From positions 1 through 7,034 of the forward strand of contig CACZON010000248.1 in NCBI GenBank assembly GCA_902782805.1: 7,034 nt of DNA, read 5' to 3'. The position numbers were made by a program, and so were the translations under genes. The notes beneath the pieces are model-generated. The model was given only the letters and a program-made list of their open reading frames with translations, made no database searches and had not been told where the DNA came from. Shown here in pieces: positions 1 through 5,633 of the stretch. Numbering within the stretch: position 1 is the stretch's first letter; every line of letters begins with the position of its first letter. The stretch is from Oscillospiraceae bacterium (lineage in GTDB: Bacteria > Bacillota > Clostridia > Oscillospirales > Acutalibacteraceae).

Positions 1-353
1 GCTCGCGCTGCGGTCAGATGATCGCGATCGTCAAAAAAACAGGCTGCCCCGTGATGTGCTGCGGCGTCCCGATGGAGGAGATCATCCCCGGTGAGAGCGA
101 CGGCGCGGTTGAAAAGCACGTTCCGGTCTACGAGGTTCGGGAGAACAAGGTTTTCGTTACGGTCGGCGCCGCGGAGCATCCGATGCTCCCCGAGCACTAT
201 ATCGAATGGGTCTCGCTCAAAACGAAATTCGGCAATCAGCGCAAAGCCCTCAGCCCCGGCGAACCGCCGAAGGTCTGTTTCTCGATCTGCGAGGGAGACG
301 AGGTGGAGGCCGTTTACGCCTACTGCAATCTCCACAGCTTGTTCAAGGCGTAA
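1..353 (+). CDS. dfx: Desulfoferrodoxin / superoxide reductase (5' end missing)
   Basis: Superoxide reductase reduces superoxide to peroxide in the cytoplasm of anaerobes without making oxygen. The gene enters from upstream; reading begins in the codon spanning the left edge, whose two visible bases (GC) fit a Cys codon. That would complete the CxxCG of a desulforedoxin-like Fe(Cys)4 site, with the CC pair at 57-62 as the other half. The catalytic Fe(His4Cys) centre is intact: EKHVPV with its Lys-His, then EHPM, HYIEW, and YCNLH near the C-terminus, which supplies the Cys and last His. About 117 residues are visible, close to the ~125 usual for two-iron desulfoferrodoxins, so only a few N-terminal residues should be missing. 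The ATG at 18 lies inside the first iron-site domain and is not the start. The zinc-ribbon gene follows after 36 nt without a terminator, so the two are probably cotranscribed. The family assignment is very secure. Confidence 0.95.
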   Translation, partial: SRCGQMIAIVKKTGCPVMCCGVPMEEIIPGESDGAVEKHVPVYEVRENKVFVTVGAAEHPMLPEHYIEWVSLKTKFGNQRKALSPGEPPKVCFSICEGDEVEAVYAYCNLHSLFKA

Positions 354-389
354 TCATCGAATCGAACGAAAGAAAGCGGGGGAATCGAA

Positions 390-800
390 ATGTCCTATAA
401 ACGCGCGCTCTGGACGAGCGGATATACCTACCGTATGCGCTGTCCCTACTGCGGAACCGAGATCGTCTATACGGACCGCCAGCTCGGCTATCGTTCCTGG
501 TATCCGAACGGCTTCGTTTACTGCCCGACCTGCCGTAAGCCGCAGCGTCACAACGAGATTTTTGCGATCTATCCGGACGGTTCGCCCGTTTATACCTCTC
601 AGGAGGCGGCAAATCAGGCGATCGTTGAAGGCTACTACCGCGCGATCGGCGCGCCGGTCCCGCCCCAGAGCAATACCGCGGCGCCTGCGCAGAATGCTCC
701 GGATCCTTCCGCCGCAGTCGCTTTCTGTACCGAATGCGGCCGCCGGTACCGCCCCGGGTTCGATCATTTCTGCTCCGGCTGCGGGAAAAGACTCGGTTAA
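390..800 (+). CDS. Small protein with two zinc ribbons, function unknown
   Basis: This 136-residue soluble protein has two zinc-ribbon-like modules. The N-terminal one has CPYC (Cys18, Cys21) and CPTC (Cys45, Cys48) with an aromatic-rich Tyr/Trp segment between them. The C-terminal one is a short treble-type ribbon, CTEC (113, 116) and CSGC (128, 131), ending almost at the C-terminus. They are joined by a Pro/Ala/Asn/Gln-rich linker at roughly residues 88-110 that looks disordered. There is no signal peptide or membrane helix. A GGGGGAA ribosome-binding stretch about 6 nt upstream supports the ATG. C-terminal ribbons of this kind are common in uncharacterised Firmicute proteins and usually mediate protein or nucleic-acid contacts; I cannot name a function. 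It sits directly behind desulfoferrodoxin and before a terminator, which suggests a two-gene oxygen-response unit, although that is only an inference from position. Confidence 0.85.
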   Translation: MSYKRALWTSGYTYRMRCPYCGTEIVYTDRQLGYRSWYPNGFVYCPTCRKPQRHNEIFAIYPDGSPVYTSQEAANQAIVEGYYRAIGAPVPPQSNTAAPAQNAPDPSAAVAFCTECGRRYRPGFDHFCSGCGKRLG

Positions 801-806
801 ATATGA

Positions 807-848
807 AAAAAGCGCTTTCGGTTCTGCCCAAGGCGCTTTTTCTTTTTC
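807..848 (+). terminator. Strong intrinsic terminator after the zinc-ribbon gene
   Basis: A 12-bp stem (807-818 with 830-841, one G-U pair) has a GCGC core and an 11-nt loop, followed by T-rich sequence (TTTTTCTTTTT). The A-run on its 5' side means it could also work on the opposite strand. It begins 6 nt after the zinc-ribbon stop codon and separates that unit from the esterase promoter. Confidence 0.9.
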
Positions 849-866
849 AAAAATCGTTCGTCCGTC

Positions 867-895
867 TTTTCATTTTTCCCGCAGGATGATATAAT
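867..895 (+). promoter_or_regulatory. Sigma-A type promoter for the esterase pair
   Basis: A perfect -10 box TATAAT (890-895) lies 17 nt downstream of TTTTCA (867-872), a 4/6 match to TTGACA. Transcription would start near 902, giving a leader of about 35 nt. It lies between the preceding terminator and the AAAGGAGAT ribosome-binding site (918-926) of the first esterase. No clear operator palindrome was seen. Confidence 0.8.
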
Positions 896-935
896 ACAAA
901 CAGAAACTACAGTACGGAAAGGAGATCTCTCAAAA

Positions 936-1775
936 ATGGTTGTAATGAAGCTGAATTTCCATTCACTTTTATTGGGAATTCATACCAAAGTCAACGTGAT
1001 CCTGCCGACCGGCCGGCCGGTCCGCTACGAAAAGCGCGATAAAGAGCTCTATCAGGTGCTCTGGCTCCTGCACGGCGGTACCGACGACTGCAACGATTTC
1101 ATCCAGAATACGAATATCTGCCGCTATGCCGAGGAGAACAAGATCGCCGTGATCCTGCCCGAGGACAACGATGCCTTCTTCACCGACGGATACATCCAGA
1201 ACGGCGGGCTCTATTTCTCCTACGTGACGGAAGAACTCGTGAAAATGTGCCGCAGCATCCTGCCGATTTCCCCAAAACGCGAGGATAACTTCGTTGCGGG
1301 AAATTCGATGGGTTCCGGCGGCGCGATGAAATGCGCCGTTCTCCATCCCGAGCTCTACGGCGCCGCGCTGATGATGAGCGGCTCCGGGATCCGGATGCAC
1401 CGCGCGGAAGACAAGTGGGTCGCCGGTTTCCTTGAAAAAGTTGTAAACGACGAAGACCTCTCCGAATATCCGAAGATCGAAGAGCCGAAGCGCGACGTCC
1501 AGATGGCGATCCCGATCTACGAGATCCTGAAGGATCCGGAGAAAAAGGCCGCCCTGCCGAAACTGTTCTTTACCTGCGGCGGCGCAGATATGATCATTCA
1601 CGACGTCCGCAGAGCGCTTCGCTTCTACGATAAAATGGGCCTCGAATACTTCTGGGAAGAGGTCCCCGGCTATAAGCACGAATGGGATTTCTGGGATCTG
1701 ACCCTGCGCAAAGCGCTCAAAGAATGGCTTCCCTTAAAGCATGCGCCCATTATCCCCGGAAAGGAGGAAGAATAA
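936..1775 (+). CDS. Alpha/beta-hydrolase esterase, tributyrin-esterase/FrmB-like (first of a tandem pair)
   Basis: A 279-residue serine esterase of the putative-esterase family (PF00756-like, related to esterase D, FrmB and Lactococcus tributyrin esterase). Such enzymes hydrolyse short-chain acyl or thioester substrates. Visible landmarks are the oxyanion motif LLHGG (His46-Gly48), the nucleophile elbow GNSMG with Ser124, a probable acid Asp218 in the CGGADM stretch, and the catalytic His248 in YKHEWDFWD. The segment NTNICRYAEE after the oxyanion loop is also typical. Length is normal for the family. No signal peptide is visible, so it is probably cytoplasmic. The start is fixed by AAGGAG at 919-924; the second Met (945) is too far from it. 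It is the first gene behind the 867-895 promoter and ends 2 nt before its paralogue. C-ending codons (ATC, TAC, AAC, GCC) dominate, compatible with good expression. The exact substrate cannot be read from the sequence; acetylated sugars or aromatic esters are possible. Confidence 0.9.
   Translation: MVVMKLNFHSLLLGIHTKVNVILPTGRPVRYEKRDKELYQVLWLLHGGTDDCNDFIQNTNICRYAEENKIAVILPEDNDAFFTDGYIQNGGLYFSYVTEELVKMCRSILPISPKREDNFVAGNSMGSGGAMKCAVLHPELYGAALMMSGSGIRMHRAEDKWVAGFLEKVVNDEDLSEYPKIEEPKRDVQMAIPIYEILKDPEKKAALPKLFFTCGGADMIIHDVRRALRFYDKMGLEYFWEEVPGYKHEWDFWDLTLRKALKEWLPLKHAPIIPGKEEE
1761..1767 (+). promoter_or_regulatory. Ribosome-binding site that fixes the second esterase start
   Basis: AAGGAGG lies inside the 3' end of the first esterase gene, 10 nt before ATG 1778. 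It rules out the in-frame upstream ATG at 1682, which would overlap the first esterase by 94 nt. Its position, with stop and start 2 nt apart, suggests translational coupling. Confidence 0.88.
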
Positions 1776-1777
1776 AC

Positions 1778-2578
1778 ATGGCAGTCATCAGCATGAATTT
1801 ATCTTCCGGATGCCTTCGGATGAAAACCGACGTCATGGTCATCCTTCCGTTCTATTCACCCTACGATATCGCCGACGGAAAACGCGACGAAATCTTCCCC
1901 GTCGGCAGAAAGTACCAGGTACTCTGGCTCTTAAACGGCGGCAACGGCAACGACTGGGACTATATCTCCTATTCGAATATCGTCCGCTATGCCTACGATC
2001 ATATGCTCGCCGTGGTTATGCCCTGCGGCTACAATATGAACTACGACGACTTCGATCCCGGCATGAAGATGTGCCAGTATATCGGTGAAGAGCTGCCGAA
2101 TATCCTGCGCAATATCTTCCCGTTCTCCGATAAACGCGAGGACAATTTCATCGGCGGCCTTTCGATGGGTTCCAACGGCGCCCAGAAGATCGCGATCCGC
2201 TATCCGGAGAACTATGCCGCGGTCCTTGCAATGTCCGCCGGCTCCTTCAACGTCCGCCCGAAGGACGAAAAGCCGCGCGTCCGCATCAATACCGGAATGC
2301 CGATGCCGCCGCATAAGCCCGACGAGATGGAAGAAAACTGCGAGATCCTCAAACGCGATATCGCCGAAGGCAAAAAGCTCCCGAAGTTCTTTATGATCTG
2401 GGGCGAAAAGGATATCGCGCGCGAAGGCTCGATCCGCTCGGTCAAGTTCCTCAGGGAGCAGGGCTGCGACGTCTACGAGGAAGAAGTCCCCGGCGTGGGC
2501 CATTGGTGGGATCTTTGGGATCCGACCCTCAAAAAAGCTTTTGACGAGCTTCTCCCGCTCCGCCACGATCTTTTGTAA
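1778..2578 (+). CDS. Alpha/beta-hydrolase esterase, second of a tandem paralogous pair
   Basis: A 266-residue cytoplasmic esterase of the same family as its upstream neighbour. The two align along their whole length, sharing YQVLWLL, KREDNF, the SMGS elbow and EEVPG followed by the catalytic His and WDxWD. The triad here is Ser129 (GLSMG), Asp212 (GEKD) and His242 (GVGHWWD). The oxyanion-loop His of the first copy is Asn in this one (LLNGG, 53-55). The region between strands also differs: residues 156-185 are basic and proline-rich, with a PMPPHKP stretch, where the other has an acidic insert. The pair therefore looks like an old duplication with changed substrate range. The start at 1778 is chosen from the strong ribosome-binding site and the match to the N-terminus of the paralogue. 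It is cotranscribed with the first copy from the 867-895 promoter. No convincing classical terminator follows; the downstream gap is structured. Confidence 0.9.
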   Translation: MAVISMNLSSGCLRMKTDVMVILPFYSPYDIADGKRDEIFPVGRKYQVLWLLNGGNGNDWDYISYSNIVRYAYDHMLAVVMPCGYNMNYDDFDPGMKMCQYIGEELPNILRNIFPFSDKREDNFIGGLSMGSNGAQKIAIRYPENYAAVLAMSAGSFNVRPKDEKPRVRINTGMPMPPHKPDEMEENCEILKRDIAEGKKLPKFFMIWGEKDIAREGSIRSVKFLREQGCDVYEEEVPGVGHWWDLWDPTLKKAFDELLPLRHDLL

Positions 2579-2667
2579 CGCAGGGTTCTTTTGTGGGGGG
2601 AGCGGGCTTGAATGCCCGGCAATCGCTGCTGATCTCCGCAGCCTGCGTTTTTGCCGCGCAGGGTTCT
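2579..2667 (+). repeat. Structured intergenic segment with 11-nt direct repeat and competing pairings
   Basis: CGCAGGGTTCT occurs at 2579-2589, right after the esterase stop, and again at 2657-2667. Between them CCTGCG (2642-2647) is complementary to the first six bases of both copies. Pairing with the upstream copy would close a domain containing two small hairpins (CGGGC/GCCCG at 2603-2607 and 2614-2618; GCTGC/GCAGC at 2625-2629 and 2638-2642, which overlaps the closing stem by one base) and be followed by TTTTT (2648-2652), like a weak terminator. Pairing with the downstream copy would place the T-run in a 9-nt loop. This could be an attenuator or just GC-rich chance pairing. The rest of the gap (2668-2746) shows no strong promoter and only a weak ribosome-binding site for the next gene. 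Confidence 0.4.
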
Positions 2668-2746
2668 CCGCAGACAGGAGCAGGTGCGCTGCCCGGCATG
2701 GAACTGCTGCGGCAGGAGCAAACAAACAGAAAGCTGGAACAGGAAA

Positions 2747-4348
2747 ATGGACACAGAGAAATCCATCCCCATCGTCGTGGGCGTGACCGGTCACCGGGAA
2801 ATCCGGCAGGAGGACCGCGCGGCGATCTATCAGGCGGTCGTCAGCGAGCTGATCCGCCTGCGTGAGCGCTGCCCGAATTCGCCGCTTCTCATGCTCAACG
2901 CGCTCTGCGAGGGGGCGGATCTTCTCTGTGCCGACGCGGCGCTGGAGCTGAATATCCCGCTTGTCGCCGCGCTTCCGATGGCGCCGGAGAAGTACGAACG
3001 CGATTTCTCCGCCGCCGAACGGGCTCATTTTGCGCGCGTCTGCGCCGCCGCGCAGCAGATCTTCGAAGCGCCGGACGCCGAAAACCTGCCGGATAACGGC
3101 GAAGATCGCGAATTATGCTATCGCCGGGCGGGGATCTATATCGCCGCCCACAGTCACGTTCTTCTGGCCCTCTGGGACGGGAACCCCGGCCCGAGTACCT
3201 GCGGAACGGCGGCGACGGTCGATTTTGCGCTCCGCGGAAATTACGATCCCGCGGTAGGGATCGCGCTGCGCTCCGGGCGCAACGAAGCGATTCTCCATAT
3301 CTACACCCCGCGGGGGGACCGCCAGGACCGTACGGCCGGCGCGGTTTCCGTTCTCGGCTCCCGCGAAGAGATCGACGATATCCTTTTGAAAACGGACGAT
3401 TTCAATCGCCTCGCAAAAGACGCGATCCTCTCGCCGGCGCTGGTTCTTCCCGAAAACGCACCGAAAGACGCCTGCCTTTTGCGCATGGAAACGGTCGATC
3501 AGGCGGCAGAAACGCTGAGCATGGATCACGCAAGGCGCTTTCGGCGAACGTTGGCGCTTCTGGCCGCAGCCGGCGCGCTTTTGACCTTTGCGTTCCTGAT
3601 GTATGATGAAGCCGAGGCGATCTGGATGATCCTTGTCTGCGGCGTGATGCTCCTGTGCGCCTGGGGGCTGCTCCGCTTTGCGGCCCGCTCGGATTCCCAT
3701 CGGCGCTATCTTGAATTCCGCGTTTTGGCGGAATGTCTGCGGGTGCAGATCTATCTGCGTCTCGGCGGCAGCCGCGTCCTCGTTTCCGAGCTGCTTCCGT
3801 GGTCGCAGCAGGAGGAAACCGCCTGGATCCTCTGCGCGCTCTGTGCGCTCGAAATCGCTCCGCCGCCGAAGGAAAAAATCGATATCCGCTCCTGCTGGGT
3901 CGAGGCTCAGCGGCAATACCACCGTGACGCCGGAAAGAAATCGCTGAAAAAGCTCGCCGTCAGCGACCGCATCGTCCATACCGCGCTGATCCTCAGCGTA
4001 ACGCTCTATGTCGCGGCGGTGATCTTCGAGCTGCTCTGCGGAGCGCTGATCTTTGCGCCGAGCATTTCGGTCGCCGGCGTTGAAAGCTGGCGGACGGTTT
4101 TGAAGATCCTCCTGGGGACGATCTCGGCCGTAACGCTCTTTATCGCGAATTTCTACGGGAGGCTTTCTCTTTCCCGGACGCGCTCCGATCACCGGAAAAT
4201 GGAACGCTTTTACGAAAAGATGTCCGCGCTTTTGCTGGAACAGGGCCAGACGGAGCGGCTCCTGACCGTTCTCGCGCGTGAAGAGCTGATCGAAAACGGC
4301 AATTGGTGCTCCTATCAGCGCGACAACAAACCGGATCTCAGTATCTGA
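2747..4348 (+). CDS. SLOG-domain four-helix membrane protein (SLATT-like), candidate nucleotide-sensing effector
   Basis: A 533-residue protein of two parts. Residues 8 to about 165 look like a SLOG/DprA-type Rossmann domain: a first strand leading to GVTGHR (12-17), then CEGADLL (54-60) with its acidic-Gly-Ala-Asp loop, IPLVAALPM (70-78), the strand HVLLALWDG (137-145) and the GTAATVDFA ligand-loop helix (153-161). The remainder has four predicted membrane helices in two pairs, about 267-286 and 291-311, then 409-436 and 450-470. After the first pair comes HRRYLEFRVLAECLRVQ (318-334), and near the end LAREELIENGNW (509-520); both recall SLATT-type membrane proteins associated with SLOG and nucleotide second-messenger systems. 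In that family SLOG is proposed to bind a nucleotide ligand and the helices to form a membrane-damaging or channel effector. The ATG at 2747 is chosen because the domain starts here; the extension back to TTG 2651 encodes Arg/Cys-rich sequence unlike the family, although the ribosome-binding site (GGAACAGG) is weak. Neighbours give no partner. Domain reading is from memory, without a profile search. Confidence 0.8.
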   Translation: MDTEKSIPIVVGVTGHREIRQEDRAAIYQAVVSELIRLRERCPNSPLLMLNALCEGADLLCADAALELNIPLVAALPMAPEKYERDFSAAERAHFARVCAAAQQIFEAPDAENLPDNGEDRELCYRRAGIYIAAHSHVLLALWDGNPGPSTCGTAATVDFALRGNYDPAVGIALRSGRNEAILHIYTPRGDRQDRTAGAVSVLGSREEIDDILLKTDDFNRLAKDAILSPALVLPENAPKDACLLRMETVDQAAETLSMDHARRFRRTLALLAAAGALLTFAFLMYDEAEAIWMILVCGVMLLCAWGLLRFAARSDSHRRYLEFRVLAECLRVQIYLRLGGSRVLVSELLPWSQQEETAWILCALCALEIAPPPKEKIDIRSCWVEAQRQYHRDAGKKSLKKLAVSDRIVHTALILSVTLYVAAVIFELLCGALIFAPSISVAGVESWRTVLKILLGTISAVTLFIANFYGRLSLSRTRSDHRKMERFYEKMSALLLEQGQTERLLTVLAREELIENGNWCSYQRDNKPDLSI

Positions 4349-4360
4349 ACCCGAAAACCG

Positions 4361-4396
4361 CGGCACAGCATAGAAACGGCTGTGCCGTTTTATTTT
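4361..4396 (+). terminator. Intrinsic terminator after the SLOG-membrane gene
   Basis: A perfect 9-bp stem CGGCACAGC (4361-4369) / GCTGTGCCG (4379-4387) with a 9-nt loop is followed by TTTTATTTT. It starts 12 nt after the TGA of the SLOG gene and ends before the ribosome-binding site of the amidohydrolase. It should separate the two genes at least partly. No clear promoter is visible between it and the next gene, so some read-through or an undetected promoter must serve the amidohydrolase. Confidence 0.85.
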
Positions 4397-4410
4397 GATA
4401 ACGATTCAAA

Positions 4411-4417
4411 AAGGAGG
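4411..4417 (+). promoter_or_regulatory. Ribosome-binding site that fixes the amidohydrolase start
   Basis: AAGGAGG sits 6 nt before ATG 4424. The longer in-frame reading from GTG 4382 would begin inside the 3' arm of the terminator stem, so it is rejected. Confidence 0.9.
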
Positions 4418-4423
4418 AAAACC

Positions 4424-5497
4424 ATGGCGGCGATACTGCTCAAAGGCGGAAAAAAGTGGATCGGCGGAGCGTTCACGGAGAACCGCGAGCTGATTCTTGC
4501 CGATCGGGCGGGGGAGGATCGAACGCTGCAGCTGCGCGACGACGATCTGATCCTGCCCGGGATCGTTGATTTTCATACCCATCTCTGGGCGCCGCCTTCG
4601 CTCGGCGAATTCGGCGTGCGTCCGGAGCGTTTTGCCGAAGACGGGATCATCGCGGCGGTCGATTGCGGTACCTACGGAATCGATTCTTTCGAAGCGGCGG
4701 ATCGCTGGTTTTCAACGTGTCCGCTCGAGGTTCGCTCCTTCATTCATCTTCTGCCGGAGGGAATCTCCGGGTTCCCGCTGAAAACCGCAACGCCGCCGGA
4801 AAAAATCGACGTTCCGGCGCTTGCGAAGTTTTTGCGCGGACACGTGAACCGTGCGCTCGGCGTAAAAGTGCACCTCGGCTGGCTCCCCTACAAAAGCGAA
4901 GCGACCGACCGCGCGCTGCTGCACCTTGCGGTGCAGGCGGCGGAGCTTTCCTCAACGCGCGTGATGGTCCATATTTCCGGGCAGTGCATTTCCGCGCGGG
5001 AAACGGCGCAGATGCTCCGCCCCGGCGATATCGTCACCCATCCGTTTTCCGGTCAGGAGCATACGATCCTCGATCAAAACGGCCGCGTCTTCGAGGAAGT
5101 ACTCGCGGCGCGCGAACGCGGCGTTCTTTTTGATATGGGCTACGGAGGCTATCATTTCAAATGGGACGTATTTTTCAGAGCGCGCGAGCAGGGGATGCGT
5201 TTTGATACGCTCGGCTGCGATTTTTTCATTCTTTCCTATAAGACGCCGCGCAGCTTCCTGCGCGACGAGTTCCATATCCTTTCGGGGCTTTTGGGCGCCG
5301 GCGTCCCGGAAAACGAAGTGTTCGCCGCGCTGACGGATACGCCCGCGAAACTGATGGGAATTTCGCTTTCCTTCGAGCGGTGCTGCCTGGTTTTGCGCAA
5401 AGAATACGGAAAAACCGTTGCTTCCGACGGCCAGGGGACCGAAATCCCGCTTTCCTTCGAATATCGGCCGTTTTTCGTTTCAAGGCAGGCGCGTTAA
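4424..5497 (+). CDS. Amidohydrolase-superfamily metallohydrolase, EF0837/COG3964 type
   Basis: A 357-residue TIM-barrel metal-dependent hydrolase. The family is often labelled dihydroorotase, but the COG3964 group is a distinct set; from memory, a characterised relative acts on acetyl-(R)-mandelate, an ester. Ligands visible in order are LPGIVDFHTH (His51, His53), a probable carboxylated Lys148 in GVKVHLG, His183 in VMVHISG, His206 in DIVTHPFSG, and the proton-relay Asp266 in LGCDF. The glycine-rich DMGYGG (237-242) and the VDCG turn (79-82) are also family-like. In typical members the last Asp sits in S-T-D-L-H; here it is G-C-D-F-F, a change that probably touches substrate choice. A short beta-sandwich segment flanks the barrel at both ends, as expected, and the C-terminus is slightly short. 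The protein is cytoplasmic. Its neighbours are three esterases, which fits breakdown of acylated small molecules, but it is separated from them by terminators and promoters. The natural substrate is unknown. Confidence 0.85.
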   Translation: MAAILLKGGKKWIGGAFTENRELILADRAGEDRTLQLRDDDLILPGIVDFHTHLWAPPSLGEFGVRPERFAEDGIIAAVDCGTYGIDSFEAADRWFSTCPLEVRSFIHLLPEGISGFPLKTATPPEKIDVPALAKFLRGHVNRALGVKVHLGWLPYKSEATDRALLHLAVQAAELSSTRVMVHISGQCISARETAQMLRPGDIVTHPFSGQEHTILDQNGRVFEEVLAARERGVLFDMGYGGYHFKWDVFFRAREQGMRFDTLGCDFFILSYKTPRSFLRDEFHILSGLLGAGVPENEVFAALTDTPAKLMGISLSFERCCLVLRKEYGKTVASDGQGTEIPLSFEYRPFFVSRQAR

Positions 5498-5541
5498 GAT
5501 TTGCGCAGAAAAGCAAACCGCTTGGAGCAAGGTGAAAAAAC

Positions 5542-5569
5542 TTGACAAAACGGGGCGGTATGGTATGAT
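5542..5569 (+). promoter_or_regulatory. Strong sigma-A promoter with extended -10
   Basis: A perfect -35 box TTGACA (5542-5547), a 16-nt spacer, and TATGAT (5564-5569) preceded by TG one base away (TGG, 5561-5563), giving an extended -10. Transcription would begin near 5576, leaving a leader of roughly 58 nt before the third esterase. It gives this gene its own expression independent of the amidohydrolase. Confidence 0.88.
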
Positions 5570-5585
5570 AAAAACAGGAGAAAAC

Positions 5586-5600
5586 GCCGAAAAGTTCGGC
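5586..5600 (+). other. Small hairpin in the 5' leader of the third esterase
   Basis: GCCGAA (5586-5591) pairs with TTCGGC (5595-5600) around a tight 3-nt loop, or as 5 bp with a 5-nt loop. It sits about 10 nt into the predicted transcript and 23 nt before the ribosome-binding site. There is no T-run, so it is not a terminator; a role in mRNA stability is possible. Confidence 0.5.
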
Positions 5601-5633
5601 AAAATCACCCGAATTTGAAAGTGAGGATTATTT

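Noticed and set aside
91..894. Forward open reading frame of 267 codons over desulfoferrodoxin and the zinc-ribbon gene
   Set aside because: Ser/Arg-rich out-of-frame reading that crosses two convincing genes and a terminator.
1682..1777. Upstream in-frame extension of the second esterase
   Set aside because: Would overlap the first esterase coding region by 94 nt; the strong AAGGAGG serves ATG 1778.
2579..2667. Insertion-sequence or attachment-site scar suggested by the 11-nt direct repeat
   Set aside because: The 78-nt offset segment has no transposase remnant or terminal inverted repeats, so a target duplication is not supported.
2651..2746. Upstream in-frame TTG extension of the SLOG-membrane protein
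   Set aside because: Encodes Arg/Cys-rich sequence unlike the family, and the Rossmann domain begins right after ATG 2747.
1931..3028. Antisense open reading frame (365 codons) across the second esterase and the gap
   Set aside because: Low-complexity composition rich in His, Arg and Ala; it mirrors sense codons and spans a gene boundary.
3113..4366. Long antisense open reading frame (417 codons) opposite the SLOG-membrane gene
   Set aside because: Arg/Gln-rich, no recognisable motifs, no ribosome-binding site, and fully explained by the codon bias of the well-supported sense gene.
4382..4423. Upstream GTG start for the amidohydrolase
   Set aside because: It lies within the terminator stem, and a consensus ribosome-binding site sits before ATG 4424.
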